A stretch of 64,000 bases of DNA from Closterium sp. NIES-65 (lineage: Eukaryota; Streptophyta; Zygnematophyceae; Desmidiales; Closteriaceae). The position numbers and the translations under genes are program-made. The stretch is from NCBI GenBank assembly GCA_948144175.1, contig CANXME010002016.1, positions 77,501 to 141,500 of the forward strand. Reading direction: 5' to 3'. Below the pieces are notes generated by a model that did no database searches, was not told where the DNA came from, and saw only the letters and a program-made list of their open reading frames with translations. Each line of letters opens with the position of its first letter. Within the stretch, counting starts at the first letter, position 1. Shown here piece after piece: positions 1-11,300 of this stretch.

Positions 1-383
1 TGGCGGACGGCAGCTTGCAGCGGTCGTTGAGTAAAAGGGCCGAGGAAGCTGCCAGGAAGGTGCGGGGGCTACAGGGTGCTGATCTGAAGGAAGGTGCGAG
101 GATGGTGCGGGAGCAAGTGGGAGGGGAGGTGGGGAGGAGGATCGAGGGAGTGAGGGAGGTAGGGGAGAGGATGGTGTCAATGGGGAGGGAGGAGGCAAGT
201 AGAATGGTGAGGGTGGGTAAAGGGGTGATGGACAGTGGGGTGAGGGAGATACGGGAGAAAGCAGGGTACAGGTGGGCTGCTGGGAGGGCTGCTGGGAAGG
301 CTGGCAGCAGGGGTTCTGTTGGTTCTGCTACTGCTGCTGCTGGTGCTGCTGGTGCTGCTGGTGGTGGTGTGAAGAAGCAGTGA
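1..383 (+). CDS. 3' end of an unknown gene, Ala/Gly-rich C-terminus (partial)
   Basis: The frame ending at the TGA at 381-383 is open to the left edge, so this is probably the last coding exon of a gene starting outside the window. It encodes about 127 residues: a charged, helix-prone part with many Arg, Glu, Val and Met, then a short Ala/Gly tract and a Val-Lys-Lys-Gln end. No domain is recognised. The main support for a real end is that this last segment is repeated three more times just downstream, the pattern seen at the 3' ends of better-supported genes here. It could instead be a chance frame in GC-rich DNA. Confidence 0.4.
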   Translation, partial: ADGSLQRSLSKRAEEAARKVRGLQGADLKEGARMVREQVGGEVGRRIEGVREVGERMVSMGREEASRMVRVGKGVMDSGVREIREKAGYRWAAGRAAGKAGSRGSVGSATAAAGAAGAAGGGVKKQ

Positions 384-768
384 TCGAGCATTAGGGATTG
401 AGCAGCCTATCCAAGCGGGGTACAGATGGGCTGCTGGGAGGGCTGGCAGCAAGGGTTCCGTTGGCTCTGCTGCTGCTGCTGCTGCTGGTGTGAAAAAGCA
501 GTGCGCAAACCTCAGGGCATGAGCAGCATATCGAAGTGGGGTACAGATGGGCTGCTGGGAAGGCGTTTGGTAGTGGTTCGATTGGCTTTGCTGTGACTGC
601 TGCTGCTGCTGGGAGTGTGAAGAGGCAGTGAGCAAGCATCAGGGCTTGAGCAGCCTATACCTAGCGAGAGACAGATGAGCTGCTGGGAGAGTGGGCAGCA
701 GAGGGTCCATAACCTTTGCTGTGGCTGCTGCTGCTGCTGCTGCTTCTGTGGAGAAGCAGTGACCAGAG
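267..768 (+). repeat. Four degenerate tandem copies of a gene's terminal coding segment
   Basis: Units start near 267, 421, 542 and 671 (spacings 154, 121 and 129 bp). Each begins with a TACAGATGGGCTGCTGGGA-like stretch, passes through GCT repeats, and ends in a GTGAAGAAGCAGTG-like stretch that would encode a Val-Lys-Lys-Gln end. The first unit is the frame ending at 383. The later units carry substitutions and indels. Confidence 0.75.
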
Positions 769-1393
769 TGTTTCCTTCTCACATTAACCTGTGTGGACTA
801 GGGTGGGCTCTAATGTGAAGCTCCCTGTGTTCCGGTGTAGGGTTACAGTGTGGTGGAAATGGGCACAGGTGGGCAGCTGGTAGCTGTAGACTCTCGACAC
901 ACCTGGCTTATAAAATACATGTTAACACTGAAATGTTTGACGCTTCATGTAAGGTACAGTACCAGCTGTCAGAGTAGCCTTAGTCTTAGGAACCCTAGGC
1001 TAGAGTGGAGAGAGAGATTAGCGAGAAAAGAGGGGTTCTCACTATAGCACAGGTACAAGACATAGCAAGCGCAGGTGGCTAAGGGAGGTACACCACCAAT
1101 AGAAACATTTCGACAGTGATATTACACTAACTATATTGTATGTAGTTGCGTATAATATACAATTCTTGACACCAACCTTTTCTTCAAAATGTATATTTTT
1201 AATTGCTGTAACGCTTATGTGTTTTGAAAGCGAATCTGCTTGTAATGTAGGAATGGGCAGCGTTGAACCGCGCTAATCGCGAGTTTTGGAGTACGAAACC
1301 CATTGAAATGAGACAATGCCAATTACTACATGCGAGAAAGCAAGCTTTCCTAAATATGCACGTAAGTCAGCCAAGTTTTTGGTGATGCACGTA
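769..1393. other. Intergenic, no gene seen
   Basis: Mixed-composition DNA that becomes AT-rich near 1120-1220. The only longer frame (850-1047) has no recognisable features. Nothing else is supported. Confidence 0.6.
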
Positions 1394-1398
1394 ATCGC
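1394..1398. repeat. Target site duplication ATCGC, left copy (copia element 1)
   Basis: ATCGC directly before the left LTR is repeated directly after the right LTR at 7505-7509. A 5-bp direct duplication is the normal footprint of copia integrase. Confidence 0.95.
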
Positions 1399-1828
1399 TG
1401 TTGGGCTGAGATAGCCCCTTAGGATCTTTGCAAGGGATAACTCTAGGTGAAGTAGTTGTAATAGCGGAAGCGTTTAGTGAAGAATTTGAACCGACCTTGC
1501 ACTGGTGTGTGAGAGCAAAGTTGATTGAATTAAACAAGCAAATACAAGGATTTATATAAGAGTACAGGGAATAGATAGATAACTGTATTGCTGTTGCGGT
1601 TCGATATAGCGCGACTCGGGCAACTGCTCTGTAACGAGTCAGTTGTGTGTCCTTAACTGTCGCGCTGTAATTGTCGAGTCAAAGGTCAGCGACCTTTGAC
1701 TTTCTCGTAACCTCCAGGCGGTTACCCTAACCTCCGAGGTTGACTCGATGCTTCGATTGGGACTGCTTCGCTTGGTACCTTGGATTTTGATACGACAGAA
1801 GCGCACTTAGGACTTATTGTTTCCAACA
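1399..1828 (-). repeat. 3' LTR of copia element 1
   Basis: 430 bp, TG...CA ends, no difference seen from 7075-7504. It contains a hairpin near 1678-1700 (GTCAAAGGTC, a 3-nt loop, GACCTTTGAC). The polyprotein stop at 1807-1809 falls inside this LTR. Confidence 0.96.
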
Positions 1829-1838
1829 CTCCCCTTCG
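1829..1838 (-). promoter_or_regulatory. Polypurine tract of copia element 1
   Basis: On the minus strand a GAAGGGGAG-type purine run abuts the 3' LTR, the expected plus-strand primer site. Confidence 0.8.
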
Positions 1839-4800
1839 CTTCTGGAGTGTTACTGCTGGTGACGTGGCCTTGTCCAGTCAGCATCATGCAGTATTCGAAC
1901 TTCTGCTTGCCGAGTTTCTTGGTCAAGTAATCGGCTGCCATCTCGGATGTTGGACAGTATGACAGATCGAGTTTCCCTTTTTCTATCTCGTCCTTCACGA
2001 AGAAATAGCGCAGGGCGATGTGTTTCGTCCTGTTTGCGAAGCCGTTTTTGTTGGCGATGCGAATTGCTGACTGGTTGTCGCAGAACACGGTGAAGCTGGG
2101 TAACTCGGCTAGCTTCGCTTCTTCCAGTAGTTCGCGAAGGTAAAGTCCCTCCTTGGTGGCTGAGCAGAGTGCAATATATTCTGCTTCTGCTGAAGATAGT
2201 GCGATTAACTCCTGCTTGCTCGACTGCCAGGAGATAGGACCGATAGGCTCAAGGCGGTAGACATAGCCGGTGCGTGAGCGCCTGTTGTCGGTGTCGCCGG
2301 CGTGATCGGCGTCGACGTAGCCGATTAGCTTAGTCGGTGTAGCTGCGCTCTTGTGGTAGGTTAGCCCGATCGTCGCGGTGCTGACGAAGTAGTGGAGAGC
2401 GCGATCAAGTTCCGCCAGGTGTTCAGCTTCAGGCTTCTTGAGATAGGTGGCGAGCTGACTTGCGGAGTAGGATAAGTCAGGACGGCAGGTGACGGCGGCG
2501 AATAGCAGGCATCCGAGCTTCTTCTGATAGTCGCGTATGCCGGCGGGCTTGAGTAGAGTAGTTCGTTCCTTCTCGGTTCCTGATGTGTAGCGGTAGGGCG
2601 TGGAGATGGCGCTTGGTGTGAGGCTGAAGCGTTTCGCGATGGTGTCGGCGTATTTCTCGGCGCTTAGATAGATGGCGTTTTCTTCTTCGCGGATGTTGAG
2701 CCCGAGGTACTGTGTAACGGTGGAGGAGACCGTGAGCGTGAGGTCTTTCTGGAGCTCTCCTTCGAACCACGTGGCGATGCCGTCGGTTGACCCAATGTAG
2801 AGGAGATCGTCCACGTAGACGATCAGGAGAACGTAGTCGCTTCCCTTAGTGAGGCGGTACATGCCTTGGTCGTGAGGTAGTTGACTAAAGCCGATGCGGA
2901 TGAGACGGGCGTGCAGGTACTGCTGCCACAGTCGCGGTGCCTGCTTGATCCCGTAGAGCGACTTAAGTAGTTGACAGATTCGGTTGGGTTCGCCGTGGGA
3001 ACCGTGCGGGAGCTCGACGTAGATTTCTGCATCCACAGGTGCGTAGAGGAAGGCATTCGCGACGTCGATCTGCCGTAACTTCTTCTTCTTCATGGCGGCA
3101 ATGGCGAGGAGAATTCGGAGTGACGTGTGGCGGCTGACTGGAGCAAAGGTCTCGGTGAAGTCTCGTCCTTGCTCTTGGTCGAATCCACGTACGACCCAGC
3201 GTGCTTTGAATTTTTCGATCGTGCCGTCTGCTTTCGTCTTGATGCGGAAGACCCATTTCCCGGTAAGGATGATTTTGTTCCGTGCCACGCTTACGGGAAC
3301 AACCTTCCAAGTGTTGCGTTCCTCTAATGCCTTCAGTTCTCTGTCCATGGCTTCACGCCATTTCTCCCTGTGTTCCCCCCCCAGAGCCTGCTGAACCGTT
3401 GCAGGCTCCTTAGGAAGCGAGCTGCGTGTGTTCCCGTGGACTGCGGTGACGAGGCCGAGGATTTGCAGCCCAGTCTGTGAGTATCGAGGGAGTTATGGAT
3501 CCTCGGGATAAGCTGCTTCGTCTCCCGTTTCTGGGTCGGGCATGAAATTTGGCCCTACCCTTTCTGCTTCGTTGGTGTTGACTGTCACAGGTGTTACGTA
3601 ACCATCGTCGGCGAAACGGTAGAAGATTTCGGAGTTGTTACTGTCGCGAGGATTATCCTCATCCATGGGCACGTCGACGGAGCAGTATGGGAGAGGTCCG
3701 GCTTCTTCTGAGGCGTTGTCGACGTTCTGTTCATCCCAGTCTGCTTCGTCCGCTGCTGACGCGAAGGCTCGGTCACCACGAAAACCACTGGTGAGGTCCC
3801 GATTCTCGTGCAAGTTGGCGAGGTACGTCTGAAGGGTGAGTCTTTCGTAGAAGATCACGTCACGTGCTGCTACTGTTTCCTTTGTGTGGACGTCGAAGAT
3901 TTTCCATGCGTTGTAATTTTTCTCGATGCCGAGGTGTAGTCCCCACTGTGCCCGTTGCGAAAATCTTCCCGCTCGTGCTTATGGGGGTCTGTACTGTACC
4001 ATGCACCCGAAAACTCGTAACATTTTCGTGCTGCCCTGCTTCCCTGTCCACAGCAGATGCGGTGATGCGTTGTTCGGGAGTGACGACGACGACAACAAGT
4101 TGTGTAGCATGACAGCGTGGTCCATTGCTGCTGGCCACTGGTGGTTGGGTAGCCGCATGCCACGTAATAGTTTGCGCATGCTGTTCTGCAGGGTCCTGTT
4201 CAGTCGTTCTGCAACACCTTGCTGCTGATGTGCGTAAGGAAGGGAGAGGAGTTGCTTGATCCCCCTTTCCGCCAAGAACTGCTTGAAGCGGTGAGAGGTG
4301 TACTCGCCACCTCCGTCTGACTGGAATTTTTTCAGTTGTGTTCCAGACTCTCTCTCTGCTATCGGTAGCCAGGCGGCGAATGCTGCGAGCGCCATGTCGC
4401 GGCTGGGTAGGTTGCGATGCCAGACGTATCGAGTGGCGGCGTCGATGAAGGTGATGGTGTAGTTGTAGTTGACTTGTCCTGGCTCGCGATTGTAGAGGAT
4501 GTCGCTGTAGACTTTTTCGAGTGGTGCGTACGCTGGAGCGCTCGGGTTGTGATGTGAAGCAAACGGTCGATGAGGTAAGTCAGCTTCGGGACATATAAGG
4601 CAAGTCCCTCGTGCCTTCTGGAGTTCTCTGCCATCGGGTAGAAGTAGAGAATCTTTGTCAAGGACTCCTGCTCTTATCGTGTTATTCAAAACCGTGTTGC
4701 TTGGATGTCCTGTTCGTGCGTGCCAGATCTCTTCAGAGGCACGGTGTCCAGGTGAACGCTGATATGCGTCGGAGTTGGAGTAAAAGCTGGCGACGAGGTT

Positions 4801-4891
4801 GGCGCTTCGGTGGACTTCACGTTGAGTCGGATTCAGCTGTTTCGCGGGTGTTGGTGGTGCTTCGTCGACTGTGACTGGTGTCGTTGTTCCT

Positions 4892-5046
4892 GCTGCTGCT
4901 GATGTTGTTGCTGCTGCCGATGTTGTTACTGCTGCTGATGTTGTTGCTGCTGCCGATGTTGTTACTGCTGCTGATGTTGTTGCTGCTGCCGATGTTGTTA
5001 CTGCTGCTGATGTTGTTGCTGCTGCCGATGTTGTTACTGCTGCCGA
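4892..5046 (-). repeat. 36-bp coding tandem repeat between protease and integrase
   Basis: About 4.3 copies of a 36-bp unit encode alternating SAAVTT and SAAATT blocks. It lies in the linker between protease and integrase zinc region, where length variation should be tolerated. Confidence 0.9.
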
Positions 5047-7059
5047 TTGTCGAATTGTTGCTAATGCTCGTGTTCGTTCTGCTTCAGGAATGGTGTGCGA
5101 GTACCAGAAGCCTCCTGGGCTGAAGTCGGGGTCGAGATCCGGAGGGTGTGTCCAGTCAGTGAAATTCACGATGGCGTCGCTGTCTGCAGGGCCCAGGTCA
5201 GGAACGAAGTCGAGGACGAAGACGTTGTTCTTCAGCACTGCTTTCCCGATGTAGAGACCGCCTCTCCCGTGGTAAAGTTTGAACTCCTGGGTCGTGCTGT
5301 CGGCTTCCAGATGAATTCCTTTCGCCATCAACTGGCTAACGCTCAGTAAGTTGTAGCCGAGTCCTTCAGCGATGAGTACCTTAGACATGTGCAGTATGAC
5401 ATTTGTTTCTCTTGACTGAAGCTGTACCACTCCTTGTCTTCGTGTGCGCAGGTTTTGGTTGTTGGCAACCGTGATGATCACTTCCCGTTGGAGTCGATGT
5501 TCGCGTTGTACGAAACGCCCGGACGAGCACATGTGTTGCCCGCAGCAACTGTCCAAGAACCAGGTGTCTTGGCCGGACGGTTCACTTTGAGCGATGGCGG
5601 CGTACGTTGGATTCGGCTGGAGTAGCTCACGGCGAGGCGTTTTGTTGTCAAGCTCTTCTTCCGGTGAGTAGTGTGGTGGTGATTCGGTTGTACATGAATC
5701 GGTTATCTTCGTCATGCAGTTGATTATATTTCTTGCTCCTTGTGCAGGTTGTCCGGGTGAAGTCGTTGAAGCTTGAATAGTGGTCGTCGCACTTGCTTGT
5801 GTTGAAGCCATTTGGGAGCTTGAAGGTCGAAGTTGTCGCTGTGGTGCCGTTGATTGCTGACGATTCGGGCAGTGTGTGCGCGGGTGCCCTGAAGTCTTGC
5901 AGATGTGGCAGAAGGGAGGTACTATCTTCGGTTGCTGCTGTCGGTTGTTATAATTGCTGTGTCGTCGTTGAGTGTGGAATGCGAACTCTGATACTGTCGT
6001 TTTCTTCCTGTGTCGTTCTTCCTGCAGGTCCATATCTTGCTGCTCGGCATGTATTTCGGCGCAGAGTGCAGCTTCAGAGATTCTTCCGTGGGCTCGAAGA
6101 ATGGCTTTGGTGGCGCGCCACTGAGGACCAAGCCCACCAATGATGACTGTCACGAAGGCGTCTTCAGAGATTGACCCTCCGCATCGAAGCAGCTTGTCGC
6201 GCAGTTCGCGACATCGGCTGATATACGCCAGTCCTTTTTCTCCTGGTTTCATTTCGATTGTTGTCAACTGCGCCATTAACCTGCTCTGGTTTACACTGTC
6301 TGTTGCTTGATACAGGTTCTTCAGATGGCTGTACGCGAGCTCCGCCGAGTTGCCGAAGGTCCGGTAAGAGCGAATGTTCTGCTGCTGAGTTGGTGTCACA
6401 TTCCTCAATAGGATTGTATACGCCATCATTGATTGATACGTATACTGCTGCTTTTCATATTGTGTCCCGTTGGCTGGATACTGCAGGGACCCGTCGAAGA
6501 AGCCGAGTATCTGCGCGCCCTCCATCATCAGCTCGAATTCAAAGGACCAGGTAAAGAAGTCTTTGCCGTCGAAGGGTCTTGACGTTTGCAGTTTTAAGAC
6601 GTGTGCAAACTGCGACTGAACTTGAAGTGCGTCCAGTGGTCTTTCTTGTCCAGGTGAAGGTTGCGGGTGGGGCACGAAGCTGATTGACCCGCGCTCGTAC
6701 GGAGCAAAGGTAGGTTGCTGCTGCTGGTTTCCTCGCGCATATGACGACCCATCAAGACTCATGGGTGTCGCTCCGTTGTTGCTGTTGTGTGTTTGTGCAG
6801 GTCCCGACTGCTGGTGTTGTTCGTAGAAGGACATGAAGGAGAAAAATTTCTCCATCATGTTCTGGTCAAAGTCCGAAGGGTGGTTCATGGGGGTCTCGGT
6901 TGACGTTCCTCTTGGTCTTGTTGCCGTGCCTTCTTCTGTCTGCAGGCCAGAGGCTGACGGTGGAGTAGGAGTAGTGCCCGAGGAGCCATTAGGGGAGCTC
7001 CTTTCCTTGTTTGTTGCCATGTCTTGTAATGATATTGAAAAAGAGTAGAATTTCCCTTG

Positions 7060-7074
7060 TCTGCTCTCATACCA
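7060..7074 (-). promoter_or_regulatory. Primer-binding site of copia element 1
   Basis: TGGTATGAGAGCAGA on the minus strand starts directly after the 5' LTR. It resembles the plant initiator-Met tRNA site TGGTATCAGAGC with one change. Confidence 0.88.
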
Positions 7075-7504
7075 TGTTGGGCTGAGATAGCCCCTTAGGA
7101 TCTTTGCAAGGGATAACTCTAGGTGAAGTAGTTGTAATAGCGGAAGCGTTTAGTGAAGAATTTGAACCGACCTTGCACTGGTGTGTGAGAGCAAAGTTGA
7201 TTGAATTAAACAAGCAAATACAAGGATTTATATAAGAGTACAGGGAATAGATAGATAACTGTATTGCTGTTGCGGTTCGATATAGCGCGACTCGGGCAAC
7301 TGCTCTGTAACGAGTCAGTTGTGTGTCCTTAACTGTCGCGCTGTAATTGTCGAGTCAAAGGTCAGCGACCTTTGACTTTCTCGTAACCTCCAGGCGGTTA
7401 CCCTAACCTCCGAGGTTGACTCGATGCTTCGATTGGGACTGCTTCGCTTGGTACCTTGGATTTTGATACGACAGAAGCGCACTTAGGACTTATTGTTTCC
7501 AACA
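7075..7504 (-). repeat. 5' LTR of copia element 1
   Basis: 430 bp, same as the other LTR as far as can be read. It should hold the element's promoter. Confidence 0.96.
7227..7236 (-). promoter_or_regulatory. TATA-like box in the 5' LTR of copia element 1
   Basis: TTATATAAAT on the minus strand, well placed to drive the genomic transcript. The same box is in the 3' LTR. Confidence 0.55.
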
Positions 7505-7509
7505 ATCGC
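7505..7509. repeat. Target site duplication ATCGC, right copy (copia element 1)
   Basis: Matches 1394-1398. Confidence 0.95.
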
Positions 7510-8325
7510 CACCAGTGACTCTCTTCTTTAGCATAGTTTTTGCAAGATATATTATTCTTACCATATAGTGCAATTACACATACATTGGAACCGTTAACGA
7601 TTTTCTATGATTGGATAAGCTACCGACATTTTGCTTGTGGTGCAAAGGATGTGACAAGGCAGCTACCATATCTAAATTTATTCGTTCTACCGAAAATTTG
7701 GTGATTAAACGATTTGGTTGTCATGTGTGATTGCGGTTTTCTTCGTAATGCGGTGATAATTCTGTGGTGGTACGCCACACCCTCGGTGAGACCATATATT
7801 TTAGGCAACAATCGAGTTTCCTTTTTCCAGCCCCGTGAATTCTAACCTGACCTACCATTACCTTGAATTCTAACCTCCCGTCGTAGACAGCCGCATTTCA
7901 CTAAGCGCGAGCCCATTAAAGCTAAGCGACATTGGATGCCTTGCTTTCAAAAGCTGTACTTAGCGTTACACCACCCGCTCCTGCCCCTAAATTATCAAAT
8001 ATCACATTCCCGTGCACCCCCTCACCTCGGTTATTCCTCCCGCCCTCCCACTCCCGCCTTTTTGCCCCTCCCCTCTCCCTCCTCCCTCGAGCTTGCCTCC
8101 TCTCTGCTGCTCTCCCTCGTCACCCGCTCACCACCGCACCCTCTCCTGTCTGCTCTGCTGCTCCCCTCGCGGCTGCTGCTGCTGCTCCTACTGCTCCATT
8201 TTCTTTCACTCTGCTCTACCTTTCTCCCCTTTCCTCCCTCGAGCTCCGCCTTGAGCTGTTTCTCTTACCTCAATCCCTAACTTGTCTTACCCGGTCTCCC
8301 GCGGATCCAGCTGCGGTCGGGCAAA
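7510..8325. other. Upstream region of RPS10, pyrimidine-rich toward the start
   Basis: 7510-7930 is AT-rich with no gene seen. 7970-8290 is strongly C/T-rich and probably holds the RPS10 promoter and 5' UTR. Frames here are simple Leu/Pro/Ser runs. A pyrimidine-rich leader is common for ribosomal protein genes. Confidence 0.5.
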
Positions 8326-11300
8326 ATGGTACGACTGGGATGGCTGTGCCGTTTTTATTCCGGTCTAATTTTTTGCGGATAGGTAGCGCTCCGTGACCTG
8401 GTTTTAGGGTGTAAGCGGTTTTTGCGGACCAAATTTAGGGTTAGATGTATCAGCTCTTTACGTAGTATCGACGACAAGCGCTTCGCTTCGTGCCGTTTTA
8501 AATCGAATTCCCCCATGGCGTGGGTTTGTCATGGCCTGGAATTCTTATCTGGAGCCCTGACATTTTGGTTTCCTTGGCCAAGTTAAGCTTAGTGGCTTGC
8601 CGTTTACCATGTAATTCGACGGACGTCTGAAACATTTCACCGAGTGCCTCTATGCCTCATGGCCGCGTCTATAGCTTGCTTCATGATCGGCGTTAAGAGG
8701 TCATCTCCAGGACTTTTTGCCGGCCGAGTGGACGGATAGTACAGTACACTGGTAGTGTCCCGAATAATATGCCGCTTTTACCGACGGTGTTACGCAGCAA
8801 CGATACTCCAGCTTCGTGCAGTTTAGCTAACCAGATGTCTGAGTCCGCTACGCGAAGCATACTGAAACTGATCGTTAACTAATTATTCCCCCGATTCTTT
8901 ATTTTCAACCTATACCGTTTTCCCTGTCTCTCCTTCCGTTCGTGCCTGCAGTTGGTCCCCAAAAAGAACCGTCTCTTGGTCTACAAGTACCTCTTCAGCG
9001 GTGAGTCATCCTGCTCGTTCCCCAGCTCCCCGCATCCCTCCCCGCTTCCCCCCTCCTCCTCCTCCCCCTCCCCCCTCCCCCCCACTCTTATTCCCCCCCT
9101 GTTCGTCCATCTCTTCAGTGCTGCGTCTTCCCCCCCCCTCCACCGTTCTCTGCTCCACACTTTCGTTCTCCCATTTGCCTCCAAATTACCCTGACCGATT
9201 CAGTTTTACAGATCCTTACGTGAAGAGAAACGGGATATTAGGGGGGAAGGGGGAAAAAGGGAGTGGAGTGGGGGAAGAGGTGGGTCAAGGAGTGTCAACG
9301 ATGGTTAGAGTTTTTTAAAGCTGTTCGAAACGGCAATGCTTGTGCGGCCAGAGGAAGGGAAGGGGTGTAACGCGATGGCTGGTTTCTTGCCATCGAACGG
9401 CCGTTACGGAGAGAGCAGATTCGGGCAGATGTTTCTTTCGGCGGAAAATTGTTTTTGAGATTAGTTTGACGGAGTTGATTGTTATGAGCCGGGGCTTTTT
9501 GCGTACGTCTGAAGACTCGAGATGCCCCGGGATCGGTGGTGGCAATGCGGCGAGAGATTAGAGAATTTGTGCCTGGAGTTACGTTAGTGGAGAGATCACA
9601 GAATTGGTTCAAAGAGTGACGTTAGTTGAGTGATAAAAGGATTGCGCAGAGAGTGACGTTAGCAGAGAGGTTCGACACTCGAGGCGCGAGTGGCAATTTT
9701 GTGGCCTGGCTTCAGCCCGTCCGTAACTGTTCGACTTGGGGACCCGATTCAGAAATCTTGTGTCGAGGCGCCTTAAAGAACTAAAAATCTTGGTGGGGCT
9801 TGTCGTCCCCGCGCACGTGTGTCCGCGCGCGTGAGTGTCCGCGCAGGGTCGACCAGTGGGCGCGTCGACCGGTCGATCGTAAGGGAAGCGCCGTAGCACG
9901 GATATCTCACTATTGATTTTGTCGAACAAGTAAACTCTGAGAGCTTCGAGGGTCACTAGCACAGTTGTTTAACCTGCCCCCACTACCCCTTCCTACCCTT
10001 CCGCCCCTCTTGGCCCCGCCCCCCCTTTCCCCCAAGCACCCAGAGCTCCCTCTTGTGTCATCTCACCCCGTTCATTCCTGCTTGCCCCTCTCGCCCCTTC
10101 CCTGCCCCCTCATTCCAACAGAGGGAGTCCTGTTCGCGGAGAAGGACTTCAACCTGCCCAAGCACCCCGAGCTCCCAGCCTCTTTTCTGTCTTCTCACCC
10201 TTTTCCTTTTCCTCTTCCCCTTTTTCTCCCCTTCCCTGGCCCCTCGTCCCAACAGAGGGAGTCCTGTTCGCGGAGAAGGACTTCAACCTGCCCAAGCACC
10301 CCGAGCTCGAGGTCCCCAACCTGCAAGTGAGTAGCCTTGGTCCGATCTCGAGACTCCTGGCGTGTATTAGCTGTCTGGGATAGCATTCTGGTATACCATT
10401 GTCCGTCCGCCGTCCTCCCTAAGTCCTTGTCTCGTATTACCCGAAACCCCCACACCCACCCTTCCCTCCTCATCTCCCCGCTCCCACCACTCCCTCCTTA
10501 TCCCTCCGCCCCCAACCCAATTCCCTCCCACCTCCCTTCCCTCCCACCTCTCCCCCCCGCAGGTGATCAAGCTGATGCAGAGCTTCAAGTCGAAGGGGTT
10601 TGTGCGCGAGACGTTCGCGTGGCGGCACTACTACTGGTACCTCACCAACGAGGGGATCGAGCACCTCCGCGACTACCTCAACCTCACCTCCCCCTCTTTC
10701 CCCTCCTTTCTTCCCCTTCCTCATCTGACGCTTTTCCTCTTCCCTTTTCACTTTCTACCTGGCTCTTCCCCGTTTCCCTCTCCGCCCGCGCCCCCCCCCC
10801 TCTCCGCCCCCCGCCGCCACCACCCCCCTCTCTCCCCCCCCCCCCCAGGTGATCAAGCTGATGCAGAGCTTCAAGTCGAAGGGGTTTGTGCGCGAGACTT
10901 TCGCGTGGCGGCACTACTACTGGTACCTCACCAACGAGGGCATCGAGCACCTCCGCGACTACCTCAACCTCCCCTCCGAGATCGTTCCCGCCACCCTGAA
11001 GAAGTCCTCCCGCCCGCCCGGCCGCCCCATGGGCGCTGGCGGCGACCGCCCCCCCCGGTAAGTCAACGCTGGTCAACGCCAGTCAGCGCAGGTCAAACGT
11101 GGGGTAAGGCTTCTCTGCGATCGTCCCCGCCACCCTCAAAAAGTACTCCCGCCCGCCCGGCCGCCCCATGGGCGCTGGCGGCGACCGCCCTCCCCAGTGA
11201 GTCAATGCTAGTCAACGCTAGTCAATGTCAGTCAACATGTTAACTCTGCCCCATGGGTGCTCTCTACCCCCACCCCCGTTTCCAAGGACTACAATAGGAA

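Larger units (their letters stand above)
1807..7020 (-). pseudogene. copia gag-pol polyprotein, single frame with two in-frame TAA codons
   Basis: One frame runs from ATG at 7020 to the stop at 1807-1809 (1738 codons), broken by TAA at 3979-3981 and 3493-3495; the sequence on both sides stays in frame and copia-like. Order: gag (about residues 130-330); CCHC knuckle (371-384); protease with D-S-C at 490-492 where D-S/T-G is usual; integrase zinc region from His 767 with CLIC; catalytic D840, D902 and E938 (D-X35-E); RT with YVDD at 2806-2817; RNase H ending about 30 codons before the stop. The first stop lies just after the integrase core, the second between integrase and RT. Readthrough or trans-mobilisation is possible, but as read the full polyprotein is not made. 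Confidence 0.93.
1399..7504 (-). mobile_element. Ty1/copia LTR retrotransposon 1, structurally complete
   Basis: A 6.1-kb element bounded by two 430-bp LTRs that look identical, with TGTTGG...CCAACA ends and a 5-bp target duplication. On the minus strand it runs 5' LTR (7075-7504), primer-binding site, gag-protease-integrase-RT-RNase H in one frame, polypurine tract, 3' LTR (1399-1828). Integrase before RT defines Ty1/copia. Identical LTRs imply recent insertion, yet two TAA codons interrupt the polyprotein. It lies between the unknown left gene and RPS10. Confidence 0.97.

Noticed and set aside
850..1047. 65-residue frame on the plus strand
   Set aside because: No domain, no upstream or splice support, and length expected by chance.
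7932..8396. Overlapping Leu/Pro/Ser-rich frames
   Set aside because: They arise from the pyrimidine-rich RPS10 leader in all three frames.
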